From positions 1,749,148-1,813,147 of the forward strand of contig SMSO01000014.1 of the NCBI GenBank assembly GCA_004764695.1: a stretch of DNA of 64,000 nt, in the 5' to 3' direction. How positions within the stretch are numbered: the stretch's first letter is position 1; the number at the start of each line of letters is the position of its first letter. The stretch is from Schizochytrium sp. TIO01 (taxonomy: Eukaryota > Sar > Bigyra > Thraustochytrida > Thraustochytriidae). The translations under genes were made by a program, and so were the position numbers. The notes under the pieces are model-generated. The model ran no database searches. It was not told the DNA's origin and saw only the letters and a program-made list of their open reading frames with translations. Shown here one piece after another: positions 17,256 through 29,008 of this stretch.

Positions 17256-20200
17256 TTAGGCTTCGCAATACTGAGATGAACGCAAATAGCGCCCAAGAAA
17301 GTTCTTATCAAGGTAGTCTAGAGCAAGTCTAAATCCTTCGTCAAACAAATCTGACGAGACGCGGTCCTCCAAAATGGCGCTTTCTACACAGTCACGCAGT
17401 TCATCCGGCACGTCAATCGTGTCTAGCCCATCTAGAACAATGAATTGTTTGTTAACTGACTCAGCAAGATCCTTGCTGGGCTTTTTCTTGAAGTCAATAA
17501 CAGCAAGAGCGAACTCAAGCCAGGAGGTGTCTATTGAAGGCTGTTGCACTATAAAGGTTTCAATCTGCTTGTGATTCGACCGATCCGCAAGAAGTTCTTC
17601 CAAAAAGCTCCTTCGCATTACAGCAGATTGTTGTTCCGAAACGCCTCCCCTGTCAAGGGTTTTATAGCGCATCAATCGAATCGTGCCAGGCGTTCGACCA
17701 GGACGATAAGAAGAGGCTGTCCATCCAGATATGCCGGTGTCCTGGTGTATCTCATCACTAGAGTCACTCAAGTCTCCCTCATCCTCTTTGTCTTCACTTT
17801 CATGAATATGAGCAAAATTATCCAAAGAATTCTCAGACATATCACGTCGACTGTTTAGATGTTTGGATCTGTCAAATGACGCAACACCACCAATCGTGTA
17901 TTCATCAAAGTTAGCATCACTTGAATCTCGTCCTGTATAATTCGGACTCGTGAGCACCGGCGAAGCTGCCCGGGAATGAGTTTCGATAGTGGGAGGTTGA
18001 TGGATATTGCTGCCAAGTTTCATTTCCTCGACACCTTGTAATTCAAGTGCAAGTCCACTTTCTAGAGAGGCCCGCCGAGTTCCACGAAATCCGCTATCCG
18101 AAGCCCTTCGCCATTGCACTGTTGCGCCGCCCACAGGCGACCCCGGTCTCAACATGAATTGAGACAAGAGTTCTTCAAGAGCGCTAGCATCGGATTCAAT
18201 CAGTGCTGCCATGTTTGCTAATGCATCCTCCCTATACATGTCCAACGACAAAGTCAAATTTCGTGTAGAAAACCCTTCTGAATGGAAAGGTGGAGCAGCA
18301 GGAAGAGACCCAGTTGTGTCTGACTGAGCAGACGATACTGACGAAGACGGCACAACTCGAGAAGCAGAATCCTCAGGCTTCAAACATAGGATTGAAGCAT
18401 CATGTGCTACCTGCAGCAGCTCTCGCACGACTTTTCGCATCGCCTTAGGTTTACTCGCAATTTCAACTGCTGTGCCCATTCGTATCAGAAGTAGAAGCGA
18501 AACGTATGTTGCGGGTGCTGTGCGTAGCATACAGGTCACGATTCGTAACACTGCTGTTAGGTATGTATCGGAGTGGGAAGTGCACGTTGTGCGTTTGATT
18601 TGGCGGAGGCAGGCCGTAGTGAAGCCTAACGCGAAAAAGTTCCGCTCCTTTGTAGTCCATTAAAGCAACACATGTAGATTGCAGCAGTTGTTCATCCGTA
18701 GGACGAAGGATGATAGCTCTTAATGAGTCTTGAATTTCTGCAGGTAGGTTCAGCTTGCTTATTGTTTCCTCAATCAAAACCCCGCGCGCTAAACCTCCCA
18801 TCGTAACAATAGGCAAAAGCACACATAGGAGTTCCATCCGCAAAAGACCGCAACAAAACAAGCGAGCACTCAATGAAAGTAAGTCATTTGGATCTTCATC
18901 ATCAGTTTCCATCTCGCTGTTGCCGAAGACCTCGTCCTGCTCTTCAAATAAAACGAGTTCACTGGTGATCTGGTCTTGAAGCTTCATTTCAAGAGCATCA
19001 ATGCACACGTTTTCTTCATCGAGCGTTTCAGGCAACGAATGCAGCAATAGCTTTTGACAAAGTTTCTCGATTTGCTTATTCTGTGCATTGGTAGCATAAA
19101 TATTCAGAATAAATTTGCAAAGAGTGGGTGAAATTTGCACAGCTGTCAGCTGAGAGATGCAAAACAGGGTCCGCTCAAGTAGGTCGGGTGACTTGTTATA
19201 CATTGCTTGGTGGCTCATACGTAGTATACCTAAAATTTCGATCCATGAAGCGACAGCTTCATCTACTTCTGCGAAGCCCCGAACAAGGTAAAGTGGACCA
19301 CTTATTTTGGTGCGAAGTATGGCATACACAGAGAGGCAACGTTCCATCAAAGATGGCTTCCAAAGCATTTGCTGTTGATAGAGGCCCAGCGCGTTTAGTA
19401 AGAGGCATTGACACCATAAATGCAACAAATCTCCATCCGGTGCACAAATGGTCAAAAGCTCAACCATCGCAGAGACTACTTCAGAAAGTTCCTGTTTTGT
19501 ATATTCAAGTGGGCTTGCTTCAGCCAATACCAGCAGTCGTTCTGTTGATGGACCTGTGAGATGGGCAGGAAGTGTGACAGCAAGCATAGGATCTGCAGCA
19601 GCATCTCGAGAGTGTTTTCGAATAAGTCGCTCATGGATTAGGGCGTGCAATAACTGCGTTATACAAGCTGAGGCTGCCCCACGAGTATCACGGGTCGATG
19701 TTCGCGGGGTACGTTGGTTCAGGCCCACGATGGAGCAGAGACTAAAAGTAAGCATTTGAGGAAATGCCATAGCACAGAGTTTGCGGTTTCCTGTAGCACA
19801 TTGGTTAAGTGCTTGCAAGACGCAACGTTGACTTTGCAAAAGTGTCATCAAGTTTTGTTCGCGTTCTGGGTTGTGCGATAAATGTCCTATCGGGTCTGCA
19901 TTTTGAGTAAGAGCGAGTTGAATCCACTCCTGTAAAATGCGAGGCCGCTGCGACGATGGGGAGGAGGTTGGGCCTGCAAAAAGTCCGCGAACTACATCTG
20001 AAAGATTGACACGGTAGAGTACACCAAGAACTAGGTTGTTCAGAATGATATTAGGAGAGGCAGCAAAGACTTCAGGTGCAATAGCAGTCAGGAAAAAGGA
20101 GGCAATCTCGCGGTGCACTGGAAGTCCCTGAGGTGAGCTGCTTTCAAGAATATGTGCAAGAAGAAAGTCAACTACGGTTGTGGCATGGTTTTGACAAAGA

Positions 20201-23200
20201 GCACGCCAAAGTGGCAAAAGCATATCAAGTGCATCTCGCCCATCCCAAACCAAAACTTTCGTACTTCCCATGGCTCGCTTTTCGTTTTCCACAACCTTTA
20301 AGACGTCGAGAATAGCGGTCCAGATTTCCTCCAAGTTAAAGTAAGATTTTTGTGCACGACGCATATCTTTTTGTACACTCTGTCGCATTTGTAGTTCCAT
20401 GGTTCCATGAGCAGCCCTACGAGATCCATGTGAGTCATGAGGTACTTGTACACGAATATCATCGACCTCAGCCCCGCCCCGCTGTGAGCCTCGAGCACTA
20501 TTGCTTCGAGATTTACGTGTGCGGACAAGGTGAGGTGGGGTTTCTGGCACAAAGTCTGGGTCTTGTGGAGCAGTGAAGGTAGATGTAGTACCACAAACCC
20601 GGGTCGAAGGACTCTGAGCAAATGCAATGCACACCTGGATTGCGTGGCGCATTAGTTTGGCTTTATACAAAGCAGGTAGCCGCTGGCACAGGTGGCTTAG
20701 GAGGCTTGCGCCAATACCTGAGCAACGGTCTGCTAGGATAATCGAGGCTTGTTCTGCTGCTTGTTCAATCGTTTTGGAATCCGACGCCCAAGTTTGCTGC
20801 CCTAAAGTACTAGCACTATGTAGCTCATATGGGAGAGCGCTACCACGTGCATTTCCAGTTTCAAGCCTGGCCCAAGAATCAGAGCGCTCAACAACATCAA
20901 GGATACCGAACGCTCTTGACCGGAAGCCGGGTCGTTCGTGGCTTGAGGCAAGCACCAGGGCAGCAAATGCCAGCAATGTGATTGCACTTGGCTCCAGCGG
21001 TCGGACCATAGCATGCTCCGAACCACGGAAAAGCCAGGCATTGATCGCATCTGAAAATGCAGCAAAAATTGCGTCAGCATGACTTTGACCAAGCGACTGT
21101 TTCTGAATTTCCTCAAACCATCTTTCAATGTAAGGGCCAAATGTGCCTCCTCCGGCAGCTTCGACGTCCCCAACATGCCAATGAGCCACCAGATAGTTTC
21201 TCAGCAATGGTGCTATTAGCTTCAACGATTTCGTGCACTCTTCGTCATAATAGAACCAAGCCCACAGCATTTCATCAGGTCGTGGTGCCACAGTTCCCAG
21301 AGATGTCGGGCCTAAGCAAAGCATTTGCGCGCCGACCTGGGTGGCAAGCTCGCGAATCATACGAAAGTTGGCTTCTGAAATAGGCTGCCGATCACCTTGA
21401 GCAAAGCTCCTCCCCGAAACATTCACGTCTGTCGCTCCAGAGCGGTTATGAGAGTTTGAAGTAGGAGTAGAACCATCAAGGCTGGTACGCGGAGGATTAG
21501 AGACTGACTGTACAGCGAAGATTTTGACGTCATCAAAGCCAACAATCGATTGCATAAGTTTCCAAATGCGCCGTCGCTCTGCACGCAACCACACTTGGTC
21601 AGCTCGTTGCACCACCTGAGGCATCTCAATTTCAGAAGGGAAACTTGATCGAAGAGTTTTTGCGCTCTGCAGTGCAAGTTTGACAAACTCCTGAGTCACA
21701 GTCCATTCTGAAGAGCGAAGACGCTCAGATTGTGCAACATGAGACATGTAATCAAAAACCATTCGCAAGGCTTGTTCCCAGCCAGGAAGTTGCGCATGAC
21801 GAGTTGCACTTGTAAGCAGAATCCGCAATGAAGAGCAGCATACTTGCTCAACCGTACCAGGGTCACCGTCAATGTGCTGAGGTGTGGAATTATCATTCGC
21901 TCGATTTCGCCTAAATTTTCCAAACTTGGGTCTTTCTTCATTAACTGTGGCTCGCGCAAGCCCTGAGCCAGTTGTCAAGCGTGTCTGTCGCCAAGACAAA
22001 CATAGTGATATAGCACGAGAAACGCACTTGGGATGAAAGCTCCGTCCTATAATATCGATGACGATACGCCGCAAAGCAATTTGTTCCTGGGAAGTGGGAC
22101 GAATTCGGATGGCTGCGTCCCACAAATCATGAAGAAGATTTTCAGTATCATTCTCCATTTCTCCGGGCCAATCAACAGAGTCTGGCTCGATTTTCAGTGG
22201 GGATCTATCCAATTCCTTACTTGTTCCGCTGAGCCCGAGCACGGTTGCCACAGCAGATTTACGTAAGACGGCTTCAAAGAACCAAATCTGATCATGATCA
22301 ATATGAAATGCTGAAAGTTTGTTGAGCCACTCCAGCAGGATTACAGTGGATTGATGAAGAAGTTCATAAAGATCGGGAAATTCAACCAGCTCTCTAGTAA
22401 TCTTAACAAGCTCATCTGCCCACTGGTCAGACCGCCCAGAACCACATCGAGGATCAAGTCCATCAACAGGCACACCAGTGGCACGGTACCACATGAACAA
22501 TTCATCCCGACTTACCAAGGGTGCTTCCTTCAGAGCGATGTAATCGTACGCCCCTTCAAGTGGAGCAGTGCTTCCTTTGAAAAGCGTATCAAGTGGGACC
22601 GCTCCACGTAAGACAGGAATACGAGGGGCGGCCCCTTCTCCCATGCTACCATGGCTATAGGTAGAAGCAGTAGATAGCGTTGGAATGATTTGATTTCCAC
22701 CAAGAGCAGGCATTGTCTGGGATCCAGTCTGAGGAAGCTGATTGGAGTGAATATGGTGACGCAGGCTATCTGCAGATAAAGGGCTACCCCTGGTATTTCC
22801 ATCAGCAGTGGCGCTTCGTTCATGGTGGTGATGAGGCTGCAAGTGTTGTTGATGCAATGTCGGGTGAGCCAGGGACTGTCCATTCATCGGTGAAGATGTA
22901 GATGCGGTGGGTGAACTGCGGTGGTTTACTTTAAGAGGCTGAGCGTCATCAGCGGTACGACGACGATGCAATTCTGTATCTGATGACACGGCTGCACAAC
23001 CGCATGATGCTTTTAAAGCACATTGGAAGGAGAATGGTTCATGTTTGCAGAATACTCGAGTGAGGCGTTTACACGCAGTTTTGAATTGCGGCCATAACTG
23101 TTGAATAGATTCAATAACTTCTTGAGCATGCATTCGGACACTTGTGCAAGGAAAGCACATGAGAGCAATGCTGAGAGTAAGTAAAGGCTCCCCTCCAACA

Positions 23201-25899
23201 TCAAGAAGTTCTGGCATTTTGTTCAGCTCTTCGTTGGTTTTGCAAGAGCGGAGATGCAGCCAAAGGCGCAAAAGTAACGTGAGTTGGCGAAGGTATGTCA
23301 GTACAACACGCGTACAGGTTGGTGCACGGCGTACAGAGCCTCGAATTTCCCGTGCAAGTTTTAGAAGGACACGAATGCGAATGTTGTCATCCGGTGCAGT
23401 ACCTACAATTCTCTGCAATGCATGCGACATAGCAGTTGCAATAAACCAATCTGCGTGTAGAAGTAGAGTCACGTCAGGCAGCGGTGCTTCGCCAGACGAA
23501 GGGCGCCCCTGAACTGGTGAGCATGACAACAAAGGAAAAATATAAATGAGCTCACGGAACACATCGAGCGCAGGATTTGATCGTTTTTTGAAAAAAGCAG
23601 ATCGAAGTCTCATTGTTTGAGCAATCTGCAATTCTGCGCCATACTTGTCGGTAAGGTTCCGCGCTCGAAAGGCAACTTCATTGCCGCCTTCAAACACATC
23701 AGAAGTGTTGAGAAGATGTTGAAGCTCTAGTACCAGTCCATTGGACGTAAATATATAAGTATCGAAAGATTGGCTTTTAGTAGGGTCTGCCCAAGCAAAT
23801 GGGTAGCCACGGTGGTCACCCATTGGATCATGCAAACTTTGAGTGTCGTCGCCAGAACTGCTGAAACCCATACAGCCATCCCACAACAAGGTAGGGACTA
23901 AAGGGTATTCTGACTGCCCCATTGCTTCGAGACCTAAGGCATGTTGCAAAGAGGACATCATACCTGTGATTGTGCGCACCGAAGCTTTTAATATGTCTTT
24001 GAGAGCTGCAAGATTGGGATCTATCTGGCCATGGTGAAGACAAAATGCAGTCTCCCGGAAGACACTGGTCCCTGGGCCAAGAATGTCCCACAAAGCACGA
24101 ATACCCACGGTTGCGCGATTTGCGGCTGAAGATGAGCAACGCGCCAAGTCGTCAGGAAGTTGTAATAGAGAAGGAAAAGCCTTATCACGGAAAATAGTGA
24201 GATCATGAGCTGCAAGCTGAAGAAGGATGTGTTTGCAAACGACGAGATTCTTCGGCAAAGCTGGCATGCTGTGCTGTTGAGCATGAGATATTGAAGGGGC
24301 CTTACTGAAGGATGATGTTGAGCCATAAGATGCAACTGAAACCACAGAGCTTTGGCTGGTACGGTTTCCGCTCATGAAAAGTGACCCCACATTACCTGTG
24401 TCTACCTCAATGGTATTAACAGGAGATGACGAAGTGTTTACTGTTGGGGGTGCACTATTTGCGAGATTATAAGAAGATGAGCCACTGAGAGAAGTAAGTG
24501 CCTTTGATTTTGAGCGCTCAAACACCTCCATATAAATTGATTCAAGAGCACGGCGGTTTAAAGTTGTTACATATGTAAAAGCACTATGCGACATACGAAA
24601 CCGTGTTTGCATAGGCACATAGTTCTCAAAAGCATCAAAGCCAGTTGCAGGGCGCGCAAAGCGATGGTTACGTAAAGATCGTAGAATAATCTCCAACGAA
24701 TGTGTCACCTTTCGTGGTTCCGAGAGGTGTCGCAAAACTCTTTTGGAGAAAAATGATGCATAATTTGACTCATGAAAGTCGCGAGGCGCATGAATCAAAA
24801 TCGTGAGCATTAAGGAAAGAGCCGCGGCCTTCAACTCTTCAATTTTAGCCAATTGTTCTGCAAGTTTAAAGAGACGATTTGCAACCACGTCATTAAAGAC
24901 AGATTTCCAGTTTGCATCTCGCTCAAGGAGAGGCTGGAAATTAATACGTTCCAAAATAGGTTCGAAAGCAAGAAGCATGACGAGACGCGACGCTTTCTCT
25001 GTTTTTGGTTGTGCCAACTGGTCCACAAGTAGAGCAAGTACCTCTCGAGCTACTTTTGAATTAGTGAGGGTCAAATCGACAAATTGCCATACTAGAAATG
25101 ATGGTCGCAAATTAAAAATGTGGGTGATTAGACTTGGTTTCCCTTTCACCGCAAGACCAATCAGACTTGCCCATGAAACTTGAGCTTGAGCAATTATACG
25201 ACTCATAATATCTCGTGGAACTTGCTCTCGGCCAGAGCCAGCTGGTGGCTTAAGCGAGCAGTGCGCTAAGGCAAGCTCCTCAAGTTTAGTCCAATCCCGA
25301 CTCATTGCTGCTTCATTGCCACCAGCAGCATCATAGCGTAACAAATGATTCAAAACGTCACCAGCACATCTTGACCATAGCACTTCTACTAAACGGTTGT
25401 TTCTCACTGAAATACCTGGAAATTTGTCTTGGGCAGAAAATGGCAACTCTGCCCATGCGAGAACTGCAGCGAGTAAGCCTTCGAACATTGGCCGAGGAAG
25501 GGCAAGCCAAGAACGCAGGCTTGAAACAAAGAAAGGGCATTTGCGAGGATAGTCTTCCCAAAGTGTCTGCATTAAGAATGAGTCCGGATGACCAGTAGAC
25601 ATATCTGGCATTCCACCAGAACTGTCATCAGAGGCATTGATAGAATCTAATTGTGCAATCTTCTGCTCGATACCCACAGCAAGATTTACTACGAAATCTT
25701 CAAGAAAAAACCACCCTTCGATTGCATTTACACTACTCTGACCACCTGACACATGGCGGGTTGAATCAGAATTTGTTGGTGTTGAAGCTCCAGAAGAAAG
25801 ACCTGGAAACGTTGCGAATCCTGTCGGCGTCGCCGGCTCCGAGCCTAGCGATTTCCGCGGGAGAGAGCCCCCTGTGCTAACGCTCTGTGAGTGCGACAT
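17256..25899 (-). CDS. Giant helical-repeat protein, Furry/Mor2-like (tentative), with C-terminal RGS-like domain
   Basis: ATG at 25899 opens a frame to 18463; a second frame then runs to 17256 and seems to be the same gene after a short intron at 18470-18551 (joint ...YIPNS-T-VEIASK). The total is about 2880 residues. Most of it is alpha-helical, HEAT/ARM-like, with Ser/Thr-rich loops. The first 150 residues (WFFLEDFVVNLAVGIEQKI..., then FLMQTLWEDYPRKCPFFVSS) and the size resemble Furry/Tao3/Mor2/PAG1 scaffolds that act with NDR kinases in cell shape, but I hold that name loosely. The last 120 residues read as an RGS fold: LEFALAVIDFKK, a helix with QFIVLDG, IDVPDELRDCV, LFDEGFRLALDYLDKNFLGR and YLRSSQY. 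RGS domains speed GTP hydrolysis by G-alpha subunits. If the two frames are not spliced together, the RGS part is a separate gene. Confidence 0.8.
18470..18551 (-). other. Candidate short intron joining two frames of the giant gene
   Basis: The upstream frame stops at 18463 and the downstream frame is offset by one base. A GT (18551) to AG (18470) intron of 82 bases restores the frame. Before the AG is a pyrimidine-rich stretch with a plausible branch site (CTTCTACTTCTGATACG). A second GT at 18539 and a second AG at 18467 would also keep the frame, so the exact ends are uncertain; a one-base assembly error is the alternative. Confidence 0.5.
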
Positions 25900-26682
25900 A
25901 AGACCTACTCCGGCACCAGAAAACAAGCTGTCTGCGCGGAGCAGGATTTACTTTCCCTCAGACAGCACACCTGTGACGGCACAACTCGAGTAAACAATCC
26001 ACCTCAGACGAAGAATTCGTTAAAGCTATCGAAATCGGATTTTCAAGGTTCCCAAACCTCAATTACAAGCTTCAACCACACTCCCAAGACAACGTATTAT
26101 ATTACCAAGTCTTCGCACCCCTTCAAGATAACTTCTCTCTGCCCACGTTGAGGTAAAAGTCACGCAACAATCTGACCTTAGTCACACAAAACAGGCTTTC
26201 TCGCACGCGAGACTTCCCGAGAAAGAAACTATCAGATAATAAAAATAACCGTGAAAACAGGTGTCTCCAGATCCTCAATCGGGCCACGAAACTGAAGCCG
26301 TGGAACCGGAGCCCCTAGATCCCTCAGCTTGTTTCACCGTCCAAAAGTAATTCAAGTTTGCGTGCCAATTACTTCGATTGATCCAGCGATAATCGATCGT
26401 CCAACGAATTGATCTAGTTAACTGCTTGCTATTTTCAGCACTACCTACGCAGCAATGAATCAATGAATCAATGAACCAATCTCTCTGGAACCAGTGCAAT
26501 CCAGCCTTGACGTTCCGCAGGCAACCAACCGGCGTTCTCTGCAACACCACAACCTCAATACAAAACAGCCAAATCGCGAAGAGTCACCAGAAGCAATCAC
26601 GCCGCCAAGGAGGAATGCCACCTAGATTTATCTACTCAACAAGAAGAAAGCACTGATGCCCTTACCGTATAAACCAAAGTCT

Positions 26683-26772
26683 ATACTCTACTTTCGCCTT
26701 AATAACCCCACTATACCGTACAGTACAGTATAGCACGCGACACTATGCGTTATAGGGTAGAATGTAGAGTAT
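26683..26772. repeat. Nested inverted repeats
   Basis: ATACTCTAC (26683-26691) is repeated inverted as GTAGAGTAT (26764-26772). Between them is a 23-base near-palindrome at 26711-26733 (arms CTATAC and GTATAG around GTAC units). The DNA could extrude or be a protein-binding site. Confidence 0.55.
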
Positions 26773-27119
26773 TCCTCGGCCTACGCTCCTGTAAGAAACT
26801 CTTAGCTATTTAGCGAGCGAGCGATTGAAGCGGACGACACAGCGGGGCTCGCTTTTGCCCAGGCAGGCAGGCGAAGCGAGCTGTCTCCGTACGGCGGCTG
26901 ATGGACAGCCGGTCCGACTACGGTACCCAAGTTTAGTGAGAGCGCCCCGCACTGCCTCCGCTGCTGCCACGCCGCCAGAGCCGCAGCGGCCGGCAAGGGA
27001 CCTGCGAAGTCGAAACTCCGACTGTGATTTGTTTGCTTGCTTTCGCTCCTTTCTCTTTTCTCTTAATTCTCGTTTACTTTTTTTTCAAACAGAATTAATT
27101 AATTAATCATTCAATCAAT

Positions 27120-27146
27120 TATGATTCATTCATTCATTCATTCATT
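27120..27146. repeat. (ATTC)n microsatellite
   Basis: About six tandem ATTC units in AT-rich spacer DNA. Confidence 0.85.
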
Positions 27147-27604
27147 TACTTACAGAACAAAAGAAGGTAGGTCTCTCTCTACCTAGGGTCCTCCTACGCA
27201 CTGCTAACACTACCGCTATCACTAGGAGCTGCCCTACGATGGTAGCATACAAACATACATACATTTATTTATATATATCTTTAGTACAGCGGTGGACTGG
27301 AAAAACAGAAACCATCGTCATCATCACCAAAGTAGAACTTAATCTTGATGATAGTGCGGCCTCGCGCTGGGGGAACGACCAAGACCGACATCCAGTCCTT
27401 TCCACAACTCCAGGGTCCTCTGGAGCGTGGTACTTCAGAGGTTTCTGACGGGATCCCTACGTGCGAGGCGAAGATCTGGGGTGTCTTGATTGTTCTTATT
27501 TTTACTCCAGCTTCTCATAAATCTCACCTTTCACGGCTGCTATATAAATAAATGCTAGTAATGTATATCTACTTATAAGTTATGGGCTGGCTGCCGCCAA
27601 GGTG

Positions 27605-27634
27605 GGACCAGCTTTGGTCCTTATTTTAAGGACC
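27605..27634. repeat. Two overlapping, mutually exclusive hairpins
   Basis: Hairpin A pairs GGACCA (27605-27610) with TGGTCC (27615-27620). Hairpin B pairs GGTCCTTA (27616-27623) with TAAGGACC (27627-27634). Both use the same GGTCC, so only one can form at a time. No coding context; the role is unknown. Confidence 0.6.
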
Positions 27635-29008
27635 CCACATTGAGGTCGCGTTTCCCGTAGTTCTTCCATAGAGTAAAATAAGGTCGGTTTCTAAACGGCT
27701 ATATGATAACGAGAAAAGCAGGGATGATGATCATATGATGATGCCCTTGCTCTTGTCAACCTTGGTTTGTCTCGTTTGTTTTCTTGGATTCTTTGCAGCC
27801 TGGGCTGCCAGTTGCGATGGTTTTTATAGGATGGCATTTATGTGGTTTATTGGAGTAGGTTTTTATGTGATTGCATTTGATTCTTTCTTGGGGCGTGGGT
27901 GGAGTATAGATAGCTATTATGACCTGTCTGGGTCTTTACTTGCGGTTATCTTCCATCTGGAAGGAATCTGTAGTATCTGATTATGATGATATGATGCTTC
28001 GCTTTGATTGCTGATATCTGGGCAACTTTGGGGAAACATTGCAAGTCTGGGCTCATCAGCCACGGGGAACTTGGAGGGTGAATATAGAAAACTGACCCGT
28101 GGGACCGCGGCTACTGGCGAAGCCGTGCACTCAAGAATCTAATATCTTCAGCAAACAGACATATTTCATTAAACGGAAGTGTTTTCACACGTCATCCTAT
28201 TTTTTAAAGAATATCAGAATCGGTGAGAGCACCTGTGTCGAAGGGGCCTAAACAGGATAATACAAATAACGATTCCTCGATCTGTATGGTCGTGCAAAAG
28301 AAGCTTCTCGTGCGGAAATAGCGGTGGCGATAAAAATTCACCTCCAAACAAGCCATCATTGTCAAAGCTTACAGGGGTTACTTTTTTTCTTTTCGTTGCC
28401 ATTTTTTAATTTTTGCTTAGTAGCTGCCTAGTAGTAGTTAGTGCATTTCTAAAAACAGTGTGCGAGCGGGTAAGAGTTTGGGGTGTTATGGAGTGTCACC
28501 GGCAATGAAAATGGCCCATCAAACACCTTCTGCAAGAACGTTGCACTCCCCTTGCGCGACTGAGGTCTTTGCCAAAGTCGCGGTCAGGAGGCAGCCACAC
28601 AGCTTTTCTGTTACTGAGGCTGCTGTTGCAACGGAAGGCGAGAAGCTCTAGCTGCGACCCCAGGTTTTGCCTTGTGGTGGCGTTATAGCTGCAACGCGAA
28701 CTAACCTACAAGAGACCAGGCGTGCTGAGACAAGAAAGACGACACAAGAAAACAGACAAAGTGAAGAAATTTGTGGAACAGAGCACCAACAAGCTAATCC
28801 TTTGCTTCTTTTTGGCGAGTTGAGGTTAATAAGTATTGCAGAGTTGCATCTGCAGATAAAAATTGCTTGCATCGAAAGGTGGCGGAGGTGAGACACCATA
28901 CTGGTCAAGACTGGAAAAGGAAACAACAGGTGTTGGATGTTGAACGCGGTGGTTTACCAGTGACAATTAGACTCACGAGGCTTCACAGAGGATAAAATCA
29001 AAACATAA

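Larger units (their letters stand above)
25900..29008. other. 3.1 kb gene-poor intergenic region between divergent genes
   Basis: Lies upstream of both the giant helical-repeat gene (-) and the channel gene (+). It holds an AATGAATC tandem (26451-26477), a cluster of palindromes (26683-26772), an ATTC array (27120-27146), a pair of overlapping hairpins (27605-27634) and one CCTAGTAG motif (28427-28434). Several short frames occur (26275-26550 -, 27735-27980 +, 28214-28402 -), but I cannot support any as a gene. Confidence 0.55.

Noticed and set aside
26275-26550. 91-codon minus frame upstream of the giant gene
   Set aside because: No domain, Trp/Arg/Ser-rich, overlaps short direct repeats.
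27735-27980. 81-codon hydrophobic + frame
   Set aside because: Could be a membrane peptide, but it is Phe/Leu/Trp-rich in T-rich DNA, where such frames are common; no other support.
27975-28015. ATGATGA and CTGA boxes suggesting a C/D snoRNA
   Set aside because: The boxes are only about 25 bases apart with no flanking terminal stem; the region is rich in ATG/ATGA by itself.
28214-28402. 62-codon minus frame starting MATKRKK
   Set aside because: Short, no homology recognised, ends in random-looking sequence.
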